This document shows positions 1-5,765 of a stretch of 6,046 nt of DNA, piece by piece. A program made the position numbers and the translations under genes. The notes beneath the pieces were generated by a model. It saw only the letters and a program-made list of their open reading frames with translations. It ran no database searches and was not told the DNA's origin. Every line of letters begins with the position of its first letter. Within the stretch, counting starts at the first letter, position 1. The stretch comes from Prevotellaceae bacterium (GTDB lineage: Bacteria; Bacteroidota; Bacteroidia; Bacteroidales; UBA932): NCBI GenBank assembly GCA_031267855.1, contig JAIRYH010000111.1, positions 1-6,046 on the forward strand, in the 5' to 3' direction.

Positions 1-762
1 ACCACCGTCAAGATGGAAGTCAGGTCGTTTCACGACCCTGCGGACGGGACGCTGTATGCTTTCGCCTCCGTGCGCCGCGCCGACCTTGCCGCCTTTTACC
101 GGAAGCAAATCAACCTCGACCTGAACAAGGTGGAAACGGCTTTAGTCATAGCGGAACAACTGGCCGCCGCCGGCAAAAAAATGAGCGCCTTCCGGAAATG
201 CAGCGAAGCGGAAAAACTGTTTGCCGGCGTCACGCTTTACCAGGACCTGCTCGCCGCAGTGAATGCCGGTGCCGATGAAGACGCCCTGCAAACCGGACGC
301 AGCCGGGAACTGCAGCAGACCATCGCGCAAGCCCTGATAAAACTGGAGCAAAGTACCTTTGTGTACGTCGATTGCCAGTACGAATACAGGGGATACACGG
401 ACGATGCGTTCAGCAGCGACCCGGGCTTTATTTGCGATATCGTGAAGCAGGCGCTCAGCGAAAACGAGTGCAGTGTGGTGGACGACGATACCGAAGCCGA
501 CTACGCCCTCACGCTCGTCGCCGGCACCACGCAGCGCAGCGACGGCAGCGGAGCGCACGGCATTATCAGTTACTACGCCAATGTGAAAGGTTCGCTCTAC
601 AACCGCATGACCAAAAAGAAGACGGTAGACTTCTCCATCCTTAACGACCCCGACGCCTACGCGGCGGGAAAGTCGGCAGAAATAGCCGCCACAAAAGCAT
701 TTAAACTGCCGGAACTCCGGGAAAAAATACTGGAAAAGATTTTACCGAAAATAAAAAATTAG
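1..762 (+). CDS. LPP20-like envelope protein, 5' end outside the window
   Basis: The frame is open from base 1, and four codons precede the first ATG at 13, so the true start very probably lies upstream and this is the C-terminal part. Counting from that ATG, residues 13-33 (T-L-Y-A-F-A-S-V-R-R-A-D-L-A-A-F-Y) match the strand-plus-helix end of LPP20-type domains in Bacteroidota (typically YxLAxVxxxDxxxYY). A helical, lysine- and alanine-rich stretch follows at about 33-75, then an alpha/beta domain at about 115-249 with an 'ADYALTLVAG' strand, as in LpoB/CsgG-like folds. The C-terminus is lysine-rich. No signal peptide can be judged because the N-terminus is missing. Six bases separate it from the next gene, so they are probably co-transcribed. 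The LPP20 assignment is by pattern and moderately sure; the second domain is only a fold guess. The exact function is unknown, with envelope location inferred from its neighbours. Confidence 0.8.
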   Translation, partial: TTVKMEVRSFHDPADGTLYAFASVRRADLAAFYRKQINLDLNKVETALVIAEQLAAAGKKMSAFRKCSEAEKLFAGVTLYQDLLAAVNAGADEDALQTGRSRELQQTIAQALIKLEQSTFVYVDCQYEYRGYTDDAFSSDPGFICDIVKQALSENECSVVDDDTEADYALTLVAGTTQRSDGSGAHGIISYYANVKGSLYNRMTKKKTVDFSILNDPDAYAAGKSAEIAATKAFKLPELREKILEKILPKIKN

Positions 763-768
763 ACTGTG

Positions 769-1260
769 ATGAAGCGAAACATTTTTATCCTGACTTTAGC
801 CCTGATGCTGTCAGCAACCGCGGCGCAGGCGCAGGACGGTTCCCCGCAGAAGGCAAAGGAACAGCCCAAGCCCTTGCTGGTGGTTTTTGTGACGGGTTTG
901 AACCATCAGGTGGGCGACTATTTCACCTCGCTGATAGGTAACGAGCTTGCGCGGAAAGGCAACTACGAAATTATTCCGCGCACCGAAGCCATCAAGCAAA
1001 AACTGGACGAACTGCGCAAATACGAAGACGATGGACACATTGACGACCGCGAACTCATCGAATGGGGACATCAGCACAATGTGTCTGTGCTGTGCCTGGT
1101 GCATGCCGTCTACCTGGACAACTACCTGTTTTCGGCGCAACTCACCGACGTAAAAAGCAATAAACTGATCGGCAGCGCCGAATATGCCATTCCAACGGCC
1201 AGCGGCAACGACCTTAAAAAAGCCGCTTCCGCCCTTGCCGCCCAAATGAAAATAAAATAA
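769..1260 (+). CDS. Secreted CsgG/FlgO/LpoB-like small periplasmic protein
   Basis: A 163-residue protein starting at ATG 769. An in-frame GTG at 766 is possible, but the ATG gives a clean signal peptide start. Residues 1-22 form a signal peptide: M-K-R, a hydrophobic core, then A-Q-A before Q-D as a type I cleavage site. There is no lipobox cysteine, so it is probably periplasmic and not a lipoprotein. The mature part reads as a CsgG/FlgO/LpoB-type alpha/beta domain: strand LLVVFVTG (36-43), helix YFTSLIGNELARKG (51-64), the 'YEIIPRTEAIKQKLDE' segment (66-81), then 'IEWGHQHNVSVLCLVHAVYLDNYLFSAQLTDVKSNKLIGSAE', split here as about residues 97-138. The last part corresponds to the 'iGk..gAd.li.G.v.......a.l.d..tg.i' pattern of the family. 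At 163 residues it is shorter than CsgG and lacks obvious barrel segments. Spacing is 6 bases from the upstream stop and 19 to the next gene, so it is likely one operon. The family call is by pattern; its partner or target is unknown. Confidence 0.85.
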   Translation: MKRNIFILTLALMLSATAAQAQDGSPQKAKEQPKPLLVVFVTGLNHQVGDYFTSLIGNELARKGNYEIIPRTEAIKQKLDELRKYEDDGHIDDRELIEWGHQHNVSVLCLVHAVYLDNYLFSAQLTDVKSNKLIGSAEYAIPTASGNDLKKAASALAAQMKIK

Positions 1261-1279
1261 CACGGGAAAATTTATCAAA

Positions 1280-1954
1280 ATGAAACGTATCTTAATCTTT
1301 GCGGCAACCATAACCGCCCTGCTGGCAACCGGCATCTGCGTTGCACAAACCACCTCCCGCGGCGCCAAACGGGAAAAAGAAGCATGTGAAGAACTCGCCT
1401 TACAGTTGGAAACCAATCCCCGCGCATCGGGCAGCGGCATTTCATCCGGCGAAGCCATCGCTTTCAATATTGCCAAACTGCAAGCCCGCAACGAACTCGC
1501 CGCACAGGTGGCGGCCGAAATCACCGGCTTTATCCGGCACCGCGCCGAACAGTACAGGCTAACCGCCGGCGCAGGAACGGAATTTAGCGTAAACAGGGAG
1601 AATGTCCGGGGCGCGGTTACCGGCGGCGCCGACAGCCCGCGCAGCCTTTCGGCCATTCTCGAAGCCGACAGCAGCGAAATGGCACAGCGCGTTTCACAGA
1701 TTCTTAGCAACACGCGCCCGATATGCAAAAATACCTACGACCGCCCCGATGGATCGGTGCAGGTGTATGTCTGCATCGAAATGGGGCTGTCTGCCCAGCG
1801 ACAGGCATACAAAGAACTGAAAGAAGAGGGGCTGATTGATATGGACGTGGACAATGACGGAAACAACGATATTGACCTTGCCGAAAAAGAATTTCTCCTT
1901 GAACTGGCAAAAGCGCGGAAAGTTTACAACGCGAAGAAAAATGACGAATTTTGA
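1280..1954 (+). CDS. Secreted LPP20-family protein with acidic DxDxDG loop
   Basis: A 224-residue protein; the ATG at 1280 follows an A-rich tract (tttatcaaa), usual for Bacteroidota. Residues 1-22 are a signal peptide (K-R, hydrophobic core, cleavage around V-A-Q). Cys20 does not sit in a canonical lipobox because residue 19 is Ile. Residues about 36-90 carry the LPP20 signature: a cysteine-containing helix, the 'RASGSGISSGEAIAFNIAKLQAR' region (48-70, equivalent to the usual 'GxGxSxxxxxAxxxAxxxAR'), then NELAAQV. A Gly/Ala-rich variable part follows. The 'Y-D-R-P-D-G-S-V-Q-V-Y-V-C-I-E-M' strand pair (153-168) is the C-terminal LPP20 element. Residues 189-199 form D-x-D-x-D-G-x-x-D-x-D, resembling a calcium-binding EF-hand or thrombospondin-type loop. 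The C-terminus is helical and lysine-rich. It is the last gene of the operon, and its stop codon lies in heptamer-like repeat text. Role inferred as an outer-membrane or periplasmic structural protein; the family is fairly sure, the function not. Confidence 0.86.
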   Translation: MKRILIFAATITALLATGICVAQTTSRGAKREKEACEELALQLETNPRASGSGISSGEAIAFNIAKLQARNELAAQVAAEITGFIRHRAEQYRLTAGAGTEFSVNRENVRGAVTGGADSPRSLSAILEADSSEMAQRVSQILSNTRPICKNTYDRPDGSVQVYVCIEMGLSAQRQAYKELKEEGLIDMDVDNDGNNDIDLAEKEFLLELAKARKVYNAKKNDEF

Positions 1955-1969
1955 AAGTTGAAGGGGTTG

Positions 1970-2090
1970 GCCGGCTCATGGTGGTTTATTTCCGGCACGG
2001 AATATGTTATCGAAAATGCATATTCCGTGTCGGGATATTTATATGGCGCCCCCACTCCCACGCGACGGGAATGCGCCCCCACGAGCCGGC
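1970..2090. other. Intergenic element with nested dyad symmetry
   Basis: In the convergent gap after the operon, GCCGGCTC (1970-1977) is the exact reverse complement of GAGCCGGC (2083-2090). The arms can be extended inward with two mismatches (to about 1984 and 2076). They enclose a strong 17-bp hairpin (1990-2035) and a 10-bp direct repeat GCGCCCCCAC at 2046-2055 and 2073-2082. A further near-direct repeat, TATTTCCGG(G)CA, occurs at 1987 and 2101. The nested arrangement could be a structured RNA, a transcription-end structure shared by the two converging operons, or a small non-autonomous mobile element. The sequence alone cannot decide. Short reading frames on both strands here show no recognisable protein features. 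Confidence 0.45.
1990..2035 (+). terminator. Strong hairpin, probable transcription end of the envelope operon
   Basis: Arms 1990-2006 and 2019-2035 pair over 17 consecutive positions in plus-strand RNA: an 11-bp perfect core (CACGGAATATG / CATATTCCGTG) plus six outer pairs, two of them G-U wobbles (1995/2030 and 1991/2034). On the minus strand those two would be C-A mismatches, so the stem fits plus-strand RNA better. The loop is 12 nt. A weak U-rich tract (TATTTATAT) follows, so it may be a terminator or a 3'-end stabiliser. It lies 36 bases after the stop codon of the third operon gene. Confidence 0.45.
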
Positions 2091-2142
2091 GGAACAGCGG
2101 TATTTCCGGGCATGACCACACGATAGTCATTAAGTTTTCGGG

Positions 2143-2163
2143 TGCTACTGACATCCAGTAGCA
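2143..2163. terminator. Small perfect hairpin in the convergent gap
   Basis: TGCTACTG (2143-2150) and CAGTAGCA (2156-2163) form a perfect 8-bp stem with a 5-nt loop. On the plus strand it is followed by ACAATTT, a weak U-tract; on the minus strand no T-run follows. It may be a secondary terminator for the plus-strand operon, or the end structure of the intergenic element. No better terminator is visible for rnr, which converges on this site from the right. Confidence 0.35.
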
Positions 2164-2171
2164 ACAATTTA

Positions 2172-2219
2172 GAATTTTGAATTTTGAATGGCGGCAAGCG
2201 CGTAATGGCGCAAGCCAAA
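2172..2219 (+). repeat. GAATTTT heptamer text and 45-bp dispersed repeat, copy 1
   Basis: Two GAATTTT heptamers (2172-2185) run into GAATGGCGGCAAGCG and then AATGGCGCAAGCCAA. The segment 2175-2219 recurs in opposite orientation at 5721-5765. The first 26 bases differ at one position, then the copies agree at AATGGCG and GCCAA with a few changes. It is non-coding in both places, so it is a short dispersed intergenic repeat. Confidence 0.6.
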
Positions 2220-2256
2220 TCTGTAAATCTGTAAATCCGTCAATCTGTAAATCTTT
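2217..2256. repeat. Octamer tandem repeat (AAATCTGT)n overlapping the 3' end of rnr
   Basis: Five consecutive 8-bp units: AAATCTGT twice, then AAATCCGT, CAATCTGT and a degenerate AAATCTTT. The rnr stop codon (TGA, minus strand, 2240-2242) lies at the boundary of the third and fourth units. The last residues of RNase R (R-F-T-D) are encoded by repeat sequence. Confidence 0.75.
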
Positions 2257-4471
2257 TTTTCGACTGTTTGCACGCCGTAAGAATAAAGTCCACGAGGGCG
2301 CGGCTGCTATCTGCGCGCACCACGCGCACGGTTACCCTGTTTCCTATCCGGTAAAAATTATTTGTTGCTTTCCCGTAAATAATATACTGGTCGACGTCCA
2401 GTTCATAGTTGTCGTCGACCAGGGTTTTCAGCAGCACGCGGCCGCGAATGCCCGTTCCGTCGAGCGTTACGAACATCATGCTGGGCGACACGTGCGTGAT
2501 GACGCCTTCAAATTCCTGCCCCACTTTATTCATTAAAAACTCTGCTGCTTTCTGTTGCTCCATGCGGTCTTCCAGCGCTTTTGCCTTCTCCCGCATAAAG
2601 TTGAAATGCCGGCAGGCCGTTTCATAGTCGAAGATGCCGGTATGCGCCGTGCGGTCGATCAGCGCGCCGGTCAGCAGGCGGTGAACCGTCATGTCCACAT
2701 AGCGGCGGATGGGCGACGTGAAATGCGCGTAATGGTTAAGCGCCAGCGCAAAGTGGCGGCGGGGCATTGACGTGTATTTCCCGCATGCCATGGAGCGTAT
2801 GGAGAGGTTGATGAAGAGCATTTCCTCCTGCACGTCTTCCAGCTGCGATATAAAAGCGGAAATGCCTTTGGATATCGTGCGGCTGGTATTCGCGCCGGGC
2901 GTCCCTTCGCCCTTGATGGTGTGCCCGTAGTTGCCGGCGACGCGGCGCAGTTCGTCGAACATCTTCTTGTTCGGCAGCCCGTGCGAACGGTACACAAACG
3001 GCAGGTGCCTTTTGGCCGCTATCTCCGCCACGCTGCCGTTGGCGAGGAGCATGAATTCTTCTATCAGATTCATGGATTCGATACGCTTGCGCGGCATAAC
3101 GCCGGCCACGCTGCCCATTTCGTCGAATTCAAAACGCAGTTCCGGACGGTCGTTAAACCTGATGGCGCCATTGTCATAGCGGGCTTTCCGCAGTTTTTGC
3201 GACAGCTCGTACAGCGTGCACAGTTCGACGGAAAATTCGCCAGCCGCCCCGTCTATCATCTGCTGCGCTTCGGCGTAGGTAAACTGCCGCTGCGAGCGCA
3301 CAATCGTTTTTGCTACCTTCCGGTTGACCACCTGGGCCATGCCGGTCATTTCAAAAATCACGGAGAAAGCGAGCTTGTCCATGCCGGCAAACAGGGAGCA
3401 GCCATGCGTTACCCTGTCGGGGAACAGCGGCAGCACGCGGTCGGGCAGGTAGACGGACGTGGTGTATTGATAAGCGCGCCGGTCAAGCACAGAGCCGGGT
3501 TTCACGTAGTGCGTGACATCGGCAATGTGGACGCCCACCTCCCAGTTTCCGTTGGGCAGGGCACGGATAGAAACGGCGTCGTCCACGTCCCGGGTTCCGT
3601 CGGGGTCGATGGTGCAGGTCGGCACGTCGCGCATATCAAGGCGGGCGGCGAGGTCTGCCGGCGTAATGTCAAACCGGATGGCCGCTGCCGCCGCTTCCTC
3701 TTCGGGGGTGAAGCCGGTTGCGAAGCCGAGTGACTGAAGGTGCGTTACCGTTTCGACGCATTCCGTGCCGGCTTCGCCCAGTACCTTTATTACTTTGGCG
3801 AGCACCCTTTCGTCCTGGTGTCCGTTCGGCGCAAGCTCCACGACAACGCGGTCGCCGTCTTCGGCGTCTTTAATGCAGCCGAGCGGAATTTCGATGTCGC
3901 GGAAAAGCTCCCGGTTGACAGGGGTAAAATAGGCCCGTTGCGCCAATACCTCCAGGTTTCCCACCAGTCGGCGTTGGGCAAATTTAGTGACGCTCACCAC
4001 TTCTGCCTCGAGGCTGTGCTGCGCTTTCCGGCGGATTTTTACGCTGACCGTGTCGCCATGCGACGATCCCAGCAGGTGATCCGGCAAAATATGAACCGGC
4101 ACCTTATAATTGCCGGAAACCAGCACGGGCATGGCGGGATTCGATAAATCGACCACGCCCGTGATGCGGCAAAAATCACGCAGACAAAACCGCCCCGGAT
4201 AGGGTTGCTCAATTTGTCCTTTCAGCAGCAGGCGGCGTATAGCCCCGTCAATATCGCATTGACCGTCGATACCGTCCATGCCCAAATCGCGCGCCATCTC
4301 GTAGGCGGTAAAACTCCGGCTCGAACCGATTTCAAATACGCGCAGCAGCCGTGAGGCCAGGCGACGCTGAAACCGGTGCGGAAACAGAAGTTTTTCCCAC
4401 CACGGGCGGGACGATGATTCGGATAAAAATGTTGAGAGGCTTTGTAAACCGGTGACAGGTTTACACGCCAT
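2240..4471 (-). CDS. rnr: Ribonuclease R, 3'-5' exoribonuclease (RNB family)
   Basis: A 743-residue cytoplasmic enzyme that degrades RNA processively 3' to 5', including structured RNA, releasing nucleoside monophosphates; it acts in mRNA decay and rRNA quality control. N-terminal helical region about 30-95, then cold-shock-type OB domains about 95-235. The RNB catalytic domain spans about 270-610, and an S1 domain about 653-732. Catalytic metal-binding aspartates are all present in T-I-D289-P-D-G-T-R-D295-V-D297-D298, with the same spacing as E. coli D272/D278/D280/D281. Other family landmarks are N-L-I-E-E-F-M-L-L-A-N (468-478) and H-F-T-S-P-I-R-R-Y (583-591). The ATG at 4471 is the first possible start because an in-frame TAA lies two codons upstream. 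The lysine-rich tail of E. coli RNase R is absent; the protein ends in a few basic residues encoded partly in an octamer repeat. A 31-codon ORF lies 8 bases upstream on the same transcript. Identity is very sure. Confidence 0.97.
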   Translation of the reverse strand: MACKPVTGLQSLSTFLSESSSRPWWEKLLFPHRFQRRLASRLLRVFEIGSSRSFTAYEMARDLGMDGIDGQCDIDGAIRRLLLKGQIEQPYPGRFCLRDFCRITGVVDLSNPAMPVLVSGNYKVPVHILPDHLLGSSHGDTVSVKIRRKAQHSLEAEVVSVTKFAQRRLVGNLEVLAQRAYFTPVNRELFRDIEIPLGCIKDAEDGDRVVVELAPNGHQDERVLAKVIKVLGEAGTECVETVTHLQSLGFATGFTPEEEAAAAAIRFDITPADLAARLDMRDVPTCTIDPDGTRDVDDAVSIRALPNGNWEVGVHIADVTHYVKPGSVLDRRAYQYTTSVYLPDRVLPLFPDRVTHGCSLFAGMDKLAFSVIFEMTGMAQVVNRKVAKTIVRSQRQFTYAEAQQMIDGAAGEFSVELCTLYELSQKLRKARYDNGAIRFNDRPELRFEFDEMGSVAGVMPRKRIESMNLIEEFMLLANGSVAEIAAKRHLPFVYRSHGLPNKKMFDELRRVAGNYGHTIKGEGTPGANTSRTISKGISAFISQLEDVQEEMLFINLSIRSMACGKYTSMPRRHFALALNHYAHFTSPIRRYVDMTVHRLLTGALIDRTAHTGIFDYETACRHFNFMREKAKALEDRMEQQKAAEFLMNKVGQEFEGVITHVSPSMMFVTLDGTGIRGRVLLKTLVDDNYELDVDQYIIYGKATNNFYRIGNRVTVRVVRADSSRALVDFILTACKQSKKRFTD

Positions 4472-4479
4472 CGCTTACC

Positions 4480-4575
4480 CTACTGCTCGTAAAGTAAGTA
4501 ATGATATTTTCCTTTCGGAATAGTTCCGGGCAACAGAATGGGCGCCCGTACGGAATAAAGGAGTAAACGTTTCAT
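4480..4575 (-). CDS. 31-codon leader ORF upstream of rnr
   Basis: A small ORF opening with M-K-R-L-L-L-Y and ending Y-H-Y-L-L-Y-E-Q then TAG. It is basic and hydrophobic with several tyrosines and leucines, and is not a recognised family. Its ATG (4575) is about 28 bases downstream of the promoter -7 box and is preceded by a G-free A-rich stretch (AACAAACAAATT), the favoured initiation context in Bacteroidota. Only 8 bases separate its stop from the rnr ATG. The rnr start itself has a G-rich, A-poor context. This suggests the leader is translated first and rnr by coupling or reinitiation. It has no convincing signal peptide. Whether the peptide product is functional or only its translation matters is unknown; it could also be a chance frame. 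Confidence 0.5.
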   Translation of the reverse strand: MKRLLLYSVRAPILLPGTIPKGKYHYLLYEQ

Positions 4576-4602
4576 AATTTGTTTGTGTTTGTTTGTTCGC
4601 TG

Positions 4603-4634
4603 CAAAGGTGCGAAAATTTTCGGACATACAAAAA
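4603..4634 (-). promoter_or_regulatory. Bacteroidota-type promoter for leader ORF and rnr
   Basis: Read on the minus strand, CACCTTTG (4610-4603) matches the -7 consensus TAnnTTTG at all but the first base and is followed by C. A TTTTTG (4634-4629) provides the -33 TTG, separated by 18 bases. The spacer contains a GAAAATTTTC palindrome (4612-4621). Predicted transcription start is near 4596-4598, about 20 bases before the leader ATG. It lies just after the terminator of the upstream lytTR gene, so rnr has its own promoter. Confidence 0.65.
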
Positions 4635-4653
4635 CAAATTAACACTTCTTAAC

Positions 4654-4710
4654 AAAAAAACACCGCCAGCCGCCGCGCCGCGCAATGCAACACCGGCTAA
4701 CGCCGCGGTG
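4654..4710 (-). terminator. GC-rich hairpin plus T7, probable lytTR terminator
   Basis: On the minus strand, downstream of the lytTR stop, CACCGC (4710-4705) pairs with GCGGTG (4666-4661), and AGCCG (4698-4694) with CGGCT (4672-4668). Seven T (4660-4654) follow directly. The stem is imperfect with a long GC-rich internal region, so strength is uncertain, but the stem followed by the T-run is the expected layout for intrinsic termination before the rnr promoter. Confidence 0.5.
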
Positions 4711-4748
4711 CGCCTCACGGCATGCAAACGTCCAAACCGGTTGGCGCA

Positions 4749-5594
4749 TCAGCTGAACCAGCGGGTAATTTTTTCGTCATACCGGGAGGAAACGGGAATA
4801 TCCGGCACATGCTCCTTGCCGAATTCCATGTAGATTTCGCCCTTCTGCCGGCGGATAACGGTCACCGTTTCAAGGTTCACCATATACGAGCGGTGGCAGC
4901 GGACAACATTCGTATCCGCCATGCTCTTTTCGATTGCCTTCAGTGAATTGCGCAAAAGAAGCCGGGTCAGGGCGCCCCGGTTGAGATACCATATCGTGAC
5001 ATAATTGTCGGCAGCCTCGATGTAAAGCAGGCTGTCGCGGGCTACCGAGAGGTGCAGGTCGCCTTTCCCGTCATAAAAAGAATAAACGTTTTGCCGGGGG
5101 GCGGCGGCGGCAACGCTATCCTGAAGCATTTGCAGCTGCTTTTCCTTGTCCCTGTAGGCAAAATATAAATGCAGCACGGCATACGGCAGCAGCAACACGA
5201 GCGAAGTGCGCAGCAGCACCTTTTTGACCAGATGAATCAGCGACTCCGGCTCCGCGGCGGAAGGAACATAAAGCGTGTAAACCGTATAGAACAGCGACAT
5301 GAACAGTATTTCCAGCAGCACCCACACGCAGTATGTCCTCAAATTGATGCCGTGGCGGCGACCCCGATAATACATGATAATACGGCTGATGACCACCACC
5401 AGCACGCCGGTCAGGACAATGAGGCTGGAAAACACCAGGTACAGCTCGGACGACAGGACGCCGCCGTGCCAGTGGCGGGAACTGAACGGCTCGAACATGT
5501 TGATGAATACCAGCGCAAACAGCGCCGTAAAGAGTATCAGCCGCATGATATTGTGCTTCGCGTAAATGTATGCCGGTATTTTTTGGGTAAACAC
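4749..5594 (-). CDS. Membrane-anchored LytTR DNA-binding transcriptional regulator
   Basis: A 281-residue regulator with four predicted membrane segments (about 17-36, 50-75, 88-111, 124-147), a short charged linker (148-160), and a C-terminal LytTR DNA-binding domain (about 171-281). Domain landmarks: L-Y-I-E-A-A-D-N-Y (190-198), L-L-L-R-N-S-L (211-217), V-R-C-H-R-S-Y-M-V-N (231-240) and I-P-V-S-S-R-Y (266-272). There is no receiver domain, so it is not a classical response regulator. The N-terminus (K-I-P-A-Y-I ... F-A-L-V-F-I-N-M-F-E-P-F) is the form common in Bacteroidota membrane LytTR proteins, which supports the GTG start at 5594; ATG at 5546 is the alternative and would lose the conserved start. 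The -7 box lies 22 bases upstream. The DNA-binding part would act at the inner face of the cytoplasmic membrane. Signal and targets are unknown; no adjacent sensor kinase is visible. Confidence 0.93.
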   Translation of the reverse strand: MFTQKIPAYIYAKHNIMRLILFTALFALVFINMFEPFSSRHWHGGVLSSELYLVFSSLIVLTGVLVVVISRIIMYYRGRRHGINLRTYCVWVLLEILFMSLFYTVYTLYVPSAAEPESLIHLVKKVLLRTSLVLLLPYAVLHLYFAYRDKEKQLQMLQDSVAAAAPRQNVYSFYDGKGDLHLSVARDSLLYIEAADNYVTIWYLNRGALTRLLLRNSLKAIEKSMADTNVVRCHRSYMVNLETVTVIRRQKGEIYMEFGKEHVPDIPVSSRYDEKITRWFS

Positions 5595-5616
5595 GCTCGT
5601 TATTTTTTACGAAAGA

Positions 5617-5624
5617 CAAAAGTA
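5617..5624 (-). promoter_or_regulatory. -7 promoter box of the LytTR gene
   Basis: TACTTTTG on the minus strand is an exact TAnnTTTG match. It lies 22 bases upstream of the GTG start, implying a 5' leader of about 15 bases. A clear -33 TTG is not seen at the usual distance, so activation by a regulator is possible. Confidence 0.55.
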
Positions 5625-5653
5625 GAAAATAATTTTCACATATCCGGCGATAG

Positions 5654-5721
5654 GAATTAAGAATTAAGAATTAAGAATTAGGAATTGGCTGACGCTTTAC
5701 GTGAAAAGTGAAGAACTGAAA
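5654..5721 (+). repeat. Heptamer tandem repeat text (GAATTAA)n and GTGAAAA-type units
   Basis: Five 7-bp units in register at 5654-5688 (GAATTAA three times, GAATTAG, GAATTGG). After a 12-base break, GTGAAAA, GTGAAGA and ACTGAAA continue with a 7-bp period at 5701-5721. The repeat is non-coding and lies upstream of the lytTR promoter. Confidence 0.75.
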
Positions 5722-5765
5722 GTTGGCTACGCCATTGACCGCTTGTCGCCATTCAAAATTCAAAA
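5721..5765 (-). repeat. 45-bp dispersed repeat, copy 2 (inverted)
   Basis: The reverse complement of this stretch (TTTTGAATTTTGAATGGCG, then ACAAGCG, AATGGCG and GCCAA) matches 2175-2219. Over the first 26 bases there is one mismatch. The copies are about 3.5 kb apart in opposite orientation. Confidence 0.6.

Noticed and set aside
766..768. GTG as start of the second operon gene
   Set aside because: The ATG at 769 follows directly and gives the usual M-K-R signal peptide start; the GTG would add only one residue.
811..1728. Long open frame on the minus strand across the second and third operon genes
   Set aside because: It runs antisense across two genes with clear signal peptides and family patterns, spans their intergenic gap, and its translation is Cys/Arg/Ala-rich without domain features.
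1958..2161. Short frames on both strands of the convergent gap
   Set aside because: They follow the dyad-symmetric element and show no signal peptide, domain or supporting context.
2921..3733. 270-codon plus-strand frame inside rnr
   Set aside because: It is antisense to the conserved RNB catalytic domain and has no family motif; it results from G/C-biased third positions.
4579..4833. 84-codon plus-strand frame between rnr and lytTR
   Set aside because: It overlaps the rnr promoter, the T7 terminator and the 3' end of lytTR, and the peptide has no recognisable features.
5169..5660. 163-codon plus-strand frame opposite lytTR
   Set aside because: It is antisense to a well-supported LytTR regulator, is Gln/His/Arg-rich, and runs through the lytTR promoter and into heptamer repeats.
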